Positions 1-8,378 of a stretch of DNA of 40,365 nt are shown here, piece by piece. The number at the start of each line of letters is the position of its first letter. The first letter of the stretch is position 1. The notes beneath the pieces were generated by a model. That model did not search any database, had not been told where the DNA came from, and saw only the letters and a program-made list of their open reading frames with translations. Both the position numbers and the translations under genes were made by a program. The stretch lies in IMG/VR virus record IMGVR_UViG_3300032053_000185, positions 1-40,365 of that record, one strand, 5' to 3'. The DNA is from a virus.

Positions 1-246
1 TTGGGATGTCGATCGACGGGAGCTGGATGTCGATCGAAATATCGAATCCTAGGTCTGGAATGTCGAAACTAGGAAGACTAGGCAAGTCGATCGACGGAAG
101 ACTCGGCAACGCAAACGACGGGATTGGGATGTCGATCGACGGGAGCTGGATGTCGATCGAAATATCGAATCCTAGGTCTGGAATGTCGAAACTAGGAAGA
201 CTAGGCAAGTCGATCGACGGAAGACTCGGCAACGCAAACGACGGGA
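1..246 (-). repeat. Exact 123-bp tandem direct repeat (two copies, in frame)
   Basis: Bases 1-123 and 124-246 are identical by eye. The unit is exactly 41 codons, so gain or loss of copies would keep the reading frame. A third, diverged copy begins at 247 and is recognisable only over its first bases. Whether more copies lie left of position 1 cannot be seen. Confidence 0.9.
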
Positions 247-295
247 TTGGAATCTCAATCGAAGGCAGCGTGATGTTGAATTCACAGAGGCTCAT
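1..295 (-). CDS. Pro/Ser/Ile-repeat protein of the baseplate region (partial, runs off left edge)
   Basis: This open frame starts with an ATG at 295 that overlaps the stop of the upstream gene as ATGA, and it continues without a stop to position 1, so its C-terminus lies outside the window. After a short head (MSLCEFNITLPS) the protein consists of 41-residue units built from short LPS-I/L-D-I/L-P steps, ending in a segment like LGFDISIDIQ. Two units are identical at the DNA level (1-123 and 124-246); the codons next to the start form a diverged third copy. Spaced prolines with alternating hydrophobic and Asp/Ser residues suggest an extended fibrous or beta-structured repeat. It is the last visible gene after the hub and spike genes, so a baseplate or tail-tip role is inferred. 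I recognise no family. The opposite-strand reading of this segment is judged a shadow, because this frame continues the tightly packed minus-strand operon. Confidence 0.7.
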   Translation of the reverse strand, partial: MSLCEFNITLPSIEIPIPSFALPSLPSIDLPSLPSFDIPDLGFDISIDIQLPSIDIPIPSFALPSLPSIDLPSLPSFDIPDLGFDISIDIQLPSIDIP

Positions 296-780
296 AGCAG
301 CGGCACCATTGCGCTCGGAGGCGGCGCTACCGTGGCTATGACGGTCAACGAAGCAACATGAAGCGCTGTTGCAATGAGTGTTGCTGCTACCGGAGGAGGG
401 CTAAAAGGAATGAGTACCTGCGCTGTTAAAGCGGCAAGAACACCCGGTCCACCCGTGAACGTTGTAACCGCGCCTACCTGCGGCCCCGCCACTGCGATAG
501 GCGGCGCAAGCCAGTACGTGGTTAGTCCTAGCGACCAAGCGGTTCCCCATGCAGCTGGATTCGGAACAGGAAGCACAAATACCGCGGCCAAGGTAGCAGC
601 CAGCACTTGCTCTTCTAGACCCGTGAAAATGGGCAAACTCAAACCAAACTGTCCGGCCTTCGTATACTTCGAGTAGATGTTGGCCATCTTCGCAGCCCCT
701 GCGATAGGACCGAGAGGGGGTCCTACAAGAAGCGCGGTAAAGTCGGCAATCATGCCAGGCAGTGCTGCCGCAAGAGCCAT
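292..780 (-). CDS. Hydrophobic baseplate-region protein, unknown function
   Basis: This 162-residue protein is very rich in Ala, Pro, Leu and Val. It has several hydrophobic stretches: near the N-terminus (MALAAALPGM), around residues 57-70, around 79-98, and over the last third. It has few charged residues apart from a short KMANIYSKYTKAG segment at about 31-43. The start is supported by a GAGG Shine-Dalgarno about 5 bases before the ATG. It follows the spike gene by 6 bases and overlaps the next gene as ATGA, so it belongs to the baseplate operon. The hydrophobic runs are broken by prolines and glycines, so they may be buried structural segments or true membrane segments. A part of the tail tip that touches or enters the host membrane is possible but unproven. 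I do not recognise the family. Confidence 0.7.
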   Translation of the reverse strand: MALAAALPGMIADFTALLVGPPLGPIAGAAKMANIYSKYTKAGQFGLSLPIFTGLEEQVLAATLAAVFVLPVPNPAAWGTAWSLGLTTYWLAPPIAVAGPQVGAVTTFTGGPGVLAALTAQVLIPFSPPPVAATLIATALHVASLTVIATVAPPPSAMVPLL

Positions 781-786
781 GCAGCC

Positions 787-1764
787 TCAGTCCTGCACCT
801 TCACGGTTTGCGAACAGAAGTCGAGCGGAGTGGGCGGAGGCACCGGTGGAAGCACCACACCAAACGGATAAGGATGTGTATGAAGAGCGAGCCACTTGAT
901 GAGTTTCAAGCCGAGCACGGCGAAGTCGACCGCCTTGCCTCCGACCAAAACACTCCCTCCGTTGATGGCAACACTTTGACCGGAGATGTTAACGTTTTGC
1001 TGCTTCGACACCGCCGCAGAGATAGTGATACCGCTGTCGTTCATGAGGATGTTTCCACCCGACTTGTGAAACACCGCCACGGCGTCATCCGAGGAGATGG
1101 TGTACATGCTCCCCTTAGGCGAAGCGATGGTTAGCGCTCCTTTGCCTTCATCGATCTGAATGATGTAAGAGCTAGCCGTTTTCAAGAGAAAGCCGCCCTT
1201 AGACTCCAACGACAACACAGTGCTCTTCTTGGGATTGAGCTTGGCCGTCTTGGTTCGATCTGTTTTGGCCGGATCTCCATCCGCCGGCTGATTCCACTGA
1301 ATCGTGATTGATTCCTTACCGTCCTCATCATTAAAAATGAGGGAGTGGCCTGCACGGGTAGTGAAACCCTTTTTCTCGGGGTAAGCCCCCTTCGGCTTCG
1401 GAGCCAGCCTTATCGGCACATCGGTCGGCTCATCACCAGTAGGATCGACTTCCCCATACCAACCACCCCAATAGACCTCGGGTCGATCATGGTCTCCTTC
1501 ATAAAAAGATACCCAAACCGTGTCATCTACCTCCGGCACGAAGAACATACCGCGCCTGTTCCCTCCTCCCATTGTTGCAGGAAGAACCCACCTATCGGGT
1601 GCAGCAGTCTGACCCACCTGCGGACAAAGAATTTTTACACGACCTAGACTGTCAGGATCTTTGTTGTCCGTAACAGTTCCACGGTAGATGCTGTAATAGC
1701 GGTTACACGCAACCCCCAACCCCTTTTTCATTAAGTTGGTGAGCCAGTTATCGAAGATAGCCAT
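787..1764 (-). CDS. Baseplate central spike / hub protein, gpV/gp5 OB-fold family
   Basis: This 325-residue protein has an N-terminal OB-fold typical of phage baseplate gpV/VgrG-type proteins at about residues 20-110. The marks are YRGTVTDNKDPDSLGRVKI, then a WVLP segment, FVPEVDDTVWVSF and a GDHDRPEVYWGGW turn. After a linker it becomes Gly/Ser-rich and strand-rich (about residues 180-275), consistent with a trimeric beta-helical spike. Near the C-terminus it has an HTHPYPFG segment followed by a PPVPPP stretch, a common ending in such spikes. There is no lysozyme domain between the OB-fold and the spike, unlike T4 gp5. It starts directly after the stop of the gpD-like hub gene; the two families normally form the hub and tip. 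Family assignment is confident; the detailed spike structure is inferred. Confidence 0.88.
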   Translation of the reverse strand: MAIFDNWLTNLMKKGLGVACNRYYSIYRGTVTDNKDPDSLGRVKILCPQVGQTAAPDRWVLPATMGGGNRRGMFFVPEVDDTVWVSFYEGDHDRPEVYWGGWYGEVDPTGDEPTDVPIRLAPKPKGAYPEKKGFTTRAGHSLIFNDEDGKESITIQWNQPADGDPAKTDRTKTAKLNPKKSTVLSLESKGGFLLKTASSYIIQIDEGKGALTIASPKGSMYTISSDDAVAVFHKSGGNILMNDSGITISAAVSKQQNVNISGQSVAINGGSVLVGGKAVDFAVLGLKLIKWLALHTHPYPFGVVLPPVPPPTPLDFCSQTVKVQD

Positions 1765-3156
1765 CTAGGGCCCCTTCCTCGGTTCCGCAGGAGCGTTTTG
1801 AGCGCTGGGATCTTGAGCGTTCTGGTTGCCCGCAGCCAAGTCCCTCATCTGAGATTCCAACGCGTCAGCGGTGTTCGATATCAAATGAAGAGCAGTAGTG
1901 AAGCCGGAGGCTCCTAGCGAGTGATTCACTTTAAAGACCCCGTAGTTTTGGTCGAGCTTCTTTCCTAGCCCCCGAATACGAACCACATCTCCCGGCTCGA
2001 TAGTAGGCATCCCAATGGTCTCTACATCCAATGGAAGAGCCATGCCTAACGAGTACGTGTCGAAAGCGTGATGGACGTCTTGAAGGGTTTCCTTGTCGGC
2101 GGGGTCGCCGGGCATACGATGCACCGCTGTACGTTCCCCCGGTTTAGGAAGAATGGACTCGTCTTTACCCTTACCGTCAATCGCACCCTTAGAAGCCTGA
2201 GCGGGTTGAGCATCTTTAGCCGTTGTAGCTTTTAAGGTGGCCTTTTTGGTTTTGACATCCATCTCCTCAGAGACGATCTTCTGAATGCCGGCGAGGAACA
2301 ACTCCTTGGGCGTACTCGAAACCGATACGATCGGATAAACAGTCGCACCTAGAAGATCCGCGGCACCGTAATGAAACATCGAGAGGATGATAGTCGGCTG
2401 TTGTTTAACGAATGACGCAGTACGCGACACTATCTTCACGATCTGTTTTTTAGCCGCAGAGCCTTTAGACCCCCACAGCAAAAAACACCGCGCCTCATTC
2501 GCCAATTGCGTCAGGAAAAACATGGGTGTCTGCCACCCTTGCGAACGCGTAATCAACTCCTCCGTAAGAGCAGGGCCTGCTACAGGATCACTCAAAGTAG
2601 AAGGATCTATAACGATCTCCAGCCCGTACTGAATAGCAACCAACTCGAAAATTGACCTCCTTGTAAGTTTTTCAAAGGTTTCCGACCCTTCCTGCTGCAT
2701 CGTGGCAATAGCGCCGTTGAGACCCTGAGCAGTGAGCGTGATTGTGACCTCGCCTGCGCTGATGCTTATCTCAGGCGAGGTAGTAAGCATGCCTTCAAAT
2801 TCACGAAAAACAGGCGCTCCGTCTGCCCCCGCCACATAACCGAATTGAACCTGAATACGGTTGGTTCCCAGTTCCAACAAGTCAGTGTTAATCAGCTTGA
2901 TACCGTCTTCGAAGGGAGGCGCAAGCGTGACGGTGATCTTAGGGATGTTCCCCAAGTCCATCTCTACCTGCAACTCGGTTACAAAAGACAGAGCATTTAG
3001 ATAACCACTAGTACCGGCTACTTTGAGGTGCGTCTTGACATCAAACCCAACAGTCTGAGCCGTACCACCAATCCAAAGAGGGTAGTTTTGACCATCCGAT
3101 GTGATGATCTTGGCCGCCATAAACGGGTTGAAGTAGTCGAACGTGGCCTCAGGCAT
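1765..3156 (-). CDS. Baseplate hub protein, phage late control gpD / gp27-like
   Basis: This 463-residue protein has the layout of gpD/gp27-type tail hub proteins, which form the trimeric ring connecting tail tube and spike. The N-terminal part has the typical VEMDLGNIPKITVTLAPPFEDG and IQVQFGYV segments. It is followed by the FEGMLTTSPEISISAGEVTITLTAQG barrel strands and a FEKLTRRSIFELVAIQYGLEI segment, as in the LysM-like part of gpD proteins. The last domain contains GMPTIEPGDVVRIRGLG, seen in many late-control proteins. The C-terminal ~25 residues are Gln/Ala/Pro-rich and probably disordered. The neighbours, a LysM adaptor upstream and the gpV-like spike directly downstream, match the gpX-gpD-gpV order of P2/Mu-type phages. 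Assignment rests on motif appearance and order. Confidence 0.85.
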   Translation of the reverse strand: MPEATFDYFNPFMAAKIITSDGQNYPLWIGGTAQTVGFDVKTHLKVAGTSGYLNALSFVTELQVEMDLGNIPKITVTLAPPFEDGIKLINTDLLELGTNRIQVQFGYVAGADGAPVFREFEGMLTTSPEISISAGEVTITLTAQGLNGAIATMQQEGSETFEKLTRRSIFELVAIQYGLEIVIDPSTLSDPVAGPALTEELITRSQGWQTPMFFLTQLANEARCFLLWGSKGSAAKKQIVKIVSRTASFVKQQPTIILSMFHYGAADLLGATVYPIVSVSSTPKELFLAGIQKIVSEEMDVKTKKATLKATTAKDAQPAQASKGAIDGKGKDESILPKPGERTAVHRMPGDPADKETLQDVHHAFDTYSLGMALPLDVETIGMPTIEPGDVVRIRGLGKKLDQNYGVFKVNHSLGASGFTTALHLISNTADALESQMRDLAAGNQNAQDPSAQNAPAEPRKGP

Positions 3157-3159
3157 AAC

Positions 3160-3483
3160 TCACTGCGACCCTACATTCGCCTTTTGGAAAAAGGACTGCT
3201 GGATATATCGAGACGAAGGAATTCGCAAAACTCGACCAACATTTAGATCTGTAGGGATAAATTCCATGTCGTTCGCCACAGCGATGACCCACCAAAGAAT
3301 AGGATCCCCGTAGTACTGAACCGCGATGAGATCGATACGGTCGCCGGTCTTCACCTGATACGTCGTGTCGTCCGGCTGCGAAGGGATGGTAGGCAGCTCC
3401 AGTAGGTTCCAAAACTCGAAGCCATCCAGCTCCATGAGATCACCAAACTGAAGGCGACTGCTTTTTCTTAGATTTACAGCCAT
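3160..3483 (-). CDS. LysM-domain baseplate/tail adaptor protein (gpX/gp53-like)
   Basis: This 107-residue protein carries one LysM-like domain at about residues 40-90: TYQVKTGDRIDLIAVQYYGD, then WWVIAVANDM and a GRVLRIPS ending. In tailed phages such small LysM proteins (P2 gpX; the LysM part of T4 gp53) bind the tail tube or hub rather than act as free peptidoglycan binders. It sits between the tape measure gene (5 bases upstream) and the gpD-like hub gene (about 3 bases downstream), the usual place for a gpX protein. I infer a structural adaptor at the tube-baseplate junction. A second frame reading through the same bases is judged a shadow. Confidence 0.85.
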   Translation of the reverse strand: MAVNLRKSSRLQFGDLMELDGFEFWNLLELPTIPSQPDDTTYQVKTGDRIDLIAVQYYGDPILWWVIAVANDMEFIPTDLNVGRVLRIPSSRYIQQSFFQKANVGSQ

Positions 3484-3487
3484 AGCG

Positions 3488-6400
3488 TTACTTACTCGGA
3501 AGTTGCGCCCCGGCTGCCACGGCCGCGCCTGTTGAGGGTCTCAGTTTATCGATCGCTTTGGATATCCCGCCGGTACCAGTCGCCGCCATGGGTACCGCCT
3601 TAATGGCCTTCACCGCGCCAATGAGTTCACCCATCTTGCTGTCGAAATTAGGCCCGTAGATGTTCATGAACCAATCAGGGTGTCTGGCTTGATCCAACAT
3701 CTGCTGATTGTACTTGGTGACGTCCGTCTCAGCCTTTAGCTGCTCGCCCTCCTTGGTACCACTCTTGTTAGCCTCCGTACGCGCCGCTATGACCGCATCC
3801 AGAGCCGCCTTCACTTGCCCCAACTGATTCAGTGACTTCGACAACTCACCAGTCATCGCAACAGACGACTCCAATGTCGTCGTCAAAATCTTAAACCACA
3901 TGTTTTTGAACAGATCGAAAACCTTGTTTGTGAAGCTCGTAAACGCTTCCAGCTGCACCTTGAAAAAGGTCTTCGAGGACTCCGTGGTCGCCTTGAAAGC
4001 TGCCACGAACGCGCTCGTGATGCCCTCCACAATTGCGTCGTAGAGAGTCTTCTGAACGAGAGCGACTACGCCGCCCACGACGTTCTTGATGACGTCCAGC
4101 GCCTTATCCATGCCGGCGCCTATCATGCTCGCCACGGAGTCGCCGCCTCCGCCGAAGATCTTGTCTACGATCTTCGTTACAGGCGCGAACATAGCGCCGA
4201 CGAAGGCCGTCACCTTGTCAAAGATCCCCTTCGCCATCTCCCAGAACGTACTGAAGATGGTAGTGATGGCCTTGAAGCCTCTGTCGAAGGCATCCGGAAT
4301 GGTCGAGTGGCCGAAGAGGTCGTCTACGATCTTCTCGATCCAATCGAAGAAGTCCTTGAAACCCTTTCGTACAGTGGCCCACGCCCCAACAATGACATCC
4401 GCCGCTGAGGTGACCGCCTTGCCGGCCTGGTCAAAAATATTGACGAAGAAGGCGGCTACCGGATCCCAAACAGGCTTGATGTACTTTTCCCATACGGCAA
4501 CGACAATCGCCGCCATCGCGTTCCACTGCGGCTCCCAGACTTCTTTCCAGAGCCACGTCAACACTGCCACAATCGCTCCAATAGCCACTGTAGCGATGCC
4601 TGCCAGTACCTTGAACGCGATGACGACAACGCGATAGATGACGTAGCCAATCGTCTCTAGAGCCGCGAAAACAATCCGGAGCCCGCTCCAGATAACCGTG
4701 GCAGCGAATTTGGCGACAGACCAGAGTACATTCCAGTAGGGGATCAACACCCCGAAGATGACTTCACCAACTGCGCTGAGGACATTCCAAACGGTCTTCA
4801 GTACATCGATGACAGGGTCAAAGGCGCTTGCCGCGCCGCTTAGTGCGTCTCCACCGAAAACCGAATCCCAGACCGCCAACGCTGCTCTTTCGAAGCCTGT
4901 AACGACACCGATCACCAAGTCAATGATGAACTTGATGCCGTCGTACATGCCTCGGTAAGCGCTCTCAATCGTATCGAACACCGCCGTGATGGGTCCTGCC
5001 AACGAGGGGAAGGTCTTGACCAGCCAATCGCGGACGCCCTGCATGATGCCGATGATCACGTCACGGACAAAGTCGAGTGCTCCCTTGATGAGGTCCCCGA
5101 GCCCTTCGAGAATGCTCGGAAGAGCGTGGTAGAACTTCATCAGCAGAGTGCCCGCCAAAGCGAGCAAGCCGACAAGGAAGTCCAAAACTACAGGAACGAT
5201 GTGCTTGAGAGCCCCTCCAACCATGGGGCCTAGTCCGCTGAGCGCCGCCCCAACGCGACTGGGCAAGTCCTTCACAATATCGACAGCCCTGTCGAACACC
5301 TTCGCAATCACGGGCAGCAATTTAGTCCGCAAGATTTCAATCAAAGCGGAGAAACCGGCGCCAGCTTTAGCTACAGCAACCCCCAACCCAGTCTTCAGGA
5401 TCTCTCCGAATTTATCCCAATCGATCAGGTTTTTGGAACCCACCAAAACTTGATCGAGAAGATCGACGACCGCTTCAATGAGCGTGTTCCGCTGAGCAAT
5501 CAGCTGGTCGCCCACCTTTCCGATGATTTCTCCCCACTTCACTTTCTTCGCAGCATCGCCAAGCGACGTCCAAAGCTCCTTCAGCTGCTCGCCGATCGCC
5601 TTCCAATCTATGTTCTTGATAGAATCGCCAATCGACTTCCAAAGGCCGCGCCAATCGATCTCCGTGAATATCGTAGCGAACTCTTCAGCCAGCTCCTTTG
5701 CATAGCCAGGCAGCTTCTTAACAAATGCTTTTGCCTGCTCCCCAAAACCCTTCAGCTTCTCCTTGATAGTCTGAACAAACTCTTTCCGGCTTTCGGCAGC
5801 AATAGCCTTCTCAGCGTCATGCTGCTTAGCCTCTGCCGACTTGAGCTTTTCGAGGGACTCCGCATATTTCGCGCTGGTCTTTGGTAGCTTCGCCAGCTCC
5901 GCTCGAAGCCCCACTACCGCCTTCGAAGAGTCCGAGAAGGAAGCAGACAGCTTCACGTCCTTCTGAACACGAGCCAGATTGGCTTGAGCACCGGTCAATT
6001 TAGCCGATACAAGTGAGTACTCTTCAGTGCCTTCCGTAAGACCCTTGAGCTGTTTCTCTAGGCCGGCAACGGACTTCTGAGCAGCCTGAGTGTCTTTACC
6101 CGAGAGACCCTTGATGTGCGCTTCGGTCTGCTTGAACCCTAGGTGCAAGAGGGTGAAAGCAGCGAGAATCAGCGTGACAGGATTCAGAAGAGCAAGAAGT
6201 GCAGGGACAAGCGGACCAAACGCTTGAACTGCAGTGGCAACCTCCGGACCCAGTTTGCTGAAGACCATCGACATCGGACGAAGAGCCTCAGGAAGGAACG
6301 CTTTAGCGCCTAAGAAGGAGATCTCCGACATCTTGTCGACCATCTTCCCAAGCGGACCACCCTCCTTCGAAATCTTCTCCGCCGAATCGTTGAACTTCGC

Positions 6401-8323
6401 GAACTGCTTGCTCGCATCCGTAACGAATTTCTGAGCGTTGCCTCGACCTAGATTCCGAAAGCGCGCTTCCGCAGCTCCAACAATCAGGTCCATCGACTCC
6501 TTCAGAGTCATCGAGGACCGCCAAGTCTCCTTACCCGCCTCTCCAAAGCTACGACTCATCGCCTTCGAGGCTTTGATCGTCGCCACTTTGGCCTCATCCG
6601 CCTTATCCAAAGCAGACAGCAACACTTCAGAGGCTTGATCTCCGAAGACTTGCGTCATACGCCCACCAAACATCTTCATGATCTGCGCAGTACTCTTGCC
6701 TCCCTTTTTAAGCTTGGCAAACAGATCTGACATGTTGTCAATGAAAGGACCAACGCCGCCCTCGGCCGACTTAAAGGCCTTCGTTACGTCCCCTGTAACA
6801 ACCGAGGTGTTGGTCAAAAATCCGTGCAGCTCACTCTCCGTGCCCGTAAACATGTTCCGCACGGATTCCAACGACTCAACCAGCTTACCTTCGATCGTTA
6901 GAGCCGCCTCCTGCGCGCCCTTCGCGTTACCCGTTAGAGCATAAAGCGATCGAGATGCCTGATTGATACTCATCACGGCATCTTTGCCGCCAATTGTTTT
7001 GACTCCTTGAGCAAGCAAGTTAGTGCGTCGTTGGGCGAGAGACATGATCTCGTCCATGTGCTTGATCGGCCCTTGTACATCGCCAACAGCCTCGCCTGTA
7101 GCCATGAAAGACCGGCTGAGGTTTCCCAAGTCCTTGTCAGTCAGCTTTAGCCCCTTCTGCATCCGATCGAAGTTTTGGGCTGTTTCATAGATCGGTATGC
7201 CTAGGCCGTCCTCCAATTTCACTCCGGTAGCCGCACTATCCACACCGATAGCCTTCAACACAGGACCGAACTTGATCATCGCGGACGTCGCATGACCTGC
7301 GGTTTGAGCAGAGACTTTCATCCCCATCACCAAACCAGCGGCCTCTTGATTGGCCTTGTTCAACTCCTTACCCATGAGTCCGGTATTCGCGACTATCTTG
7401 CGCGTATCCACGGAGTTCTGCTGAGCTGCAGCCTCGAAGCCTGTAGTGAGTTCACCACCCGCACTTCCTATGTTCCCGAGCGCGCCGGCTACCCCAGCCA
7501 AGCGCTTCATAGGCATCTTATCGAGGAAGCTTTTGAACTTGTCCCCTGAGGTGCCGACAGACTTTCCCATCTTCGACGCGCTTTCGTCGATCTTCTGAAA
7601 GCTGCGCGATACCTGATTCCCACCCGCCTCGATTCCATCCGCACTGCGCTTGAACTTCTCGCCCCCTTTTCGGGCTGCAGCAGGAAGTTTTTGACCAAGG
7701 GTGCCACTAAGGGTCTTCACCGCTTGGTCCATGCCTTGAGCTTTTGCCGCCGCGTCTTTCGACGCAAAGTGCTGCAATGGCTGGGCAGCCTTCTCCGCCC
7801 CTTGCCCAACCTGCTCAAAACCCTTCTTCATTCCGAAGAGGCGCTGCGCAAAATTGCCAGCCATCCCCATCGAAGTCTTGATCTGCTCGCCGACCGCCTT
7901 GAACCGCTCTACCGGAATCTGTTCCGCGAACTTCTGAATGCGATCCCCAACAAGCTGCTGATAGACCCCCTTCAAGGAGTTCTTCACGTTGTCGAAGGAC
8001 ATGCCGATGCCTTCGCCAGCCGCGTTGTACGACCGCTCAGCGTCCTCCATCATCTTGGAGCCCTTGAGCACCCCTTCGAAGACGGACCCCTCCAGAGCGT
8101 TACCAACGTGCTCTAGACCCTCTGCAGCACCCTCAAAAACCTTGCCGCCAAAGGAATTGGCTAGGTTCACCATTGGCTGCGTAGCTTTTTCCGCCGAGGT
8201 TCCGAACGTACGAATGCCCTCCGCCAACCCATCCACGCGGGTCAACACGTCTTTTAAGACGCCACTGAGGCCAGAATCCTTCGCACCGAAGGAAAATCCG
8301 AGCCCCATGAAGTTCATCGCCAA
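3488..8323 (-). CDS. Tail tape measure protein
   Basis: This is the longest gene in the window (1611 residues), placed directly after the tail chaperone genes, as expected for a tape measure. The N-terminal ~650 residues are helical, Gly/Ala/Lys-rich segments with phage tape-measure features such as the KMFGGRMTQVFGDQASEVLLSAL stretch (split here by description only). A hydrophobic block follows near residues 695-720 (PLVPALLALLNPVTLILAAF). Coiled-coil segments come next, then a Trp-marked repeat region (about 885-975) and a long hydrophobic half with many V/I/A/F runs. By the usual rule of about 0.15 nm per residue, the tail would be roughly 240 nm long. The TTG at 8323 has AAAGGAGG about 8 bases upstream; an in-frame ATG at 8317 is the alternative. 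No peptidase or lysozyme motif is obvious. The product fills the tail tube lumen and sets tail length. Confidence 0.92.
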   Translation of the reverse strand: MAMNFMGLGFSFGAKDSGLSGVLKDVLTRVDGLAEGIRTFGTSAEKATQPMVNLANSFGGKVFEGAAEGLEHVGNALEGSVFEGVLKGSKMMEDAERSYNAAGEGIGMSFDNVKNSLKGVYQQLVGDRIQKFAEQIPVERFKAVGEQIKTSMGMAGNFAQRLFGMKKGFEQVGQGAEKAAQPLQHFASKDAAAKAQGMDQAVKTLSGTLGQKLPAAARKGGEKFKRSADGIEAGGNQVSRSFQKIDESASKMGKSVGTSGDKFKSFLDKMPMKRLAGVAGALGNIGSAGGELTTGFEAAAQQNSVDTRKIVANTGLMGKELNKANQEAAGLVMGMKVSAQTAGHATSAMIKFGPVLKAIGVDSAATGVKLEDGLGIPIYETAQNFDRMQKGLKLTDKDLGNLSRSFMATGEAVGDVQGPIKHMDEIMSLAQRRTNLLAQGVKTIGGKDAVMSINQASRSLYALTGNAKGAQEAALTIEGKLVESLESVRNMFTGTESELHGFLTNTSVVTGDVTKAFKSAEGGVGPFIDNMSDLFAKLKKGGKSTAQIMKMFGGRMTQVFGDQASEVLLSALDKADEAKVATIKASKAMSRSFGEAGKETWRSSMTLKESMDLIVGAAEARFRNLGRGNAQKFVTDASKQFAKFNDSAEKISKEGGPLGKMVDKMSEISFLGAKAFLPEALRPMSMVFSKLGPEVATAVQAFGPLVPALLALLNPVTLILAAFTLLHLGFKQTEAHIKGLSGKDTQAAQKSVAGLEKQLKGLTEGTEEYSLVSAKLTGAQANLARVQKDVKLSASFSDSSKAVVGLRAELAKLPKTSAKYAESLEKLKSAEAKQHDAEKAIAAESRKEFVQTIKEKLKGFGEQAKAFVKKLPGYAKELAEEFATIFTEIDWRGLWKSIGDSIKNIDWKAIGEQLKELWTSLGDAAKKVKWGEIIGKVGDQLIAQRNTLIEAVVDLLDQVLVGSKNLIDWDKFGEILKTGLGVAVAKAGAGFSALIEILRTKLLPVIAKVFDRAVDIVKDLPSRVGAALSGLGPMVGGALKHIVPVVLDFLVGLLALAGTLLMKFYHALPSILEGLGDLIKGALDFVRDVIIGIMQGVRDWLVKTFPSLAGPITAVFDTIESAYRGMYDGIKFIIDLVIGVVTGFERAALAVWDSVFGGDALSGAASAFDPVIDVLKTVWNVLSAVGEVIFGVLIPYWNVLWSVAKFAATVIWSGLRIVFAALETIGYVIYRVVVIAFKVLAGIATVAIGAIVAVLTWLWKEVWEPQWNAMAAIVVAVWEKYIKPVWDPVAAFFVNIFDQAGKAVTSAADVIVGAWATVRKGFKDFFDWIEKIVDDLFGHSTIPDAFDRGFKAITTIFSTFWEMAKGIFDKVTAFVGAMFAPVTKIVDKIFGGGGDSVASMIGAGMDKALDVIKNVVGGVVALVQKTLYDAIVEGITSAFVAAFKATTESSKTFFKVQLEAFTSFTNKVFDLFKNMWFKILTTTLESSVAMTGELSKSLNQLGQVKAALDAVIAARTEANKSGTKEGEQLKAETDVTKYNQQMLDQARHPDWFMNIYGPNFDSKMGELIGAVKAIKAVPMAATGTGGISKAIDKLRPSTGAAVAAGAQLPSK

Positions 8324-8344
8324 GGTCGCATCCTCCTTTCCGGC

Positions 8345-8361
8345 AGTACCGCACGGTACCT
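8345..8361 (-). promoter_or_regulatory. Intergenic palindrome GTACCG-CA-CGGTAC (copy 1)
   Basis: Bases 8346-8360 read GTACCGCACGGTACC. This is an inverted repeat around a CA centre, about 22 bases upstream of the tape measure start and just 5' of its Shine-Dalgarno. The same 15 bases recur at 29416-29430 in the equivalent place upstream of another gene. It could be a protein-binding operator or a small RNA hairpin. I have no evidence of which. Confidence 0.5.
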
Positions 8362-8378
8362 GTCGGGCATTCTAGCTT

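Noticed and set aside
1-246. CRISPR array or IS terminal repeats
   Set aside because: The repeats are directly adjacent, identical, in frame and coding, with no unique spacers and no transposase.
6-341. Plus-strand frame through the 123-bp repeats
   Set aside because: It is the mirror of the open minus-strand repeat gene, which has an ATGA-coupled start and fits the operon; the plus frame runs antisense into the hydrophobic protein gene.
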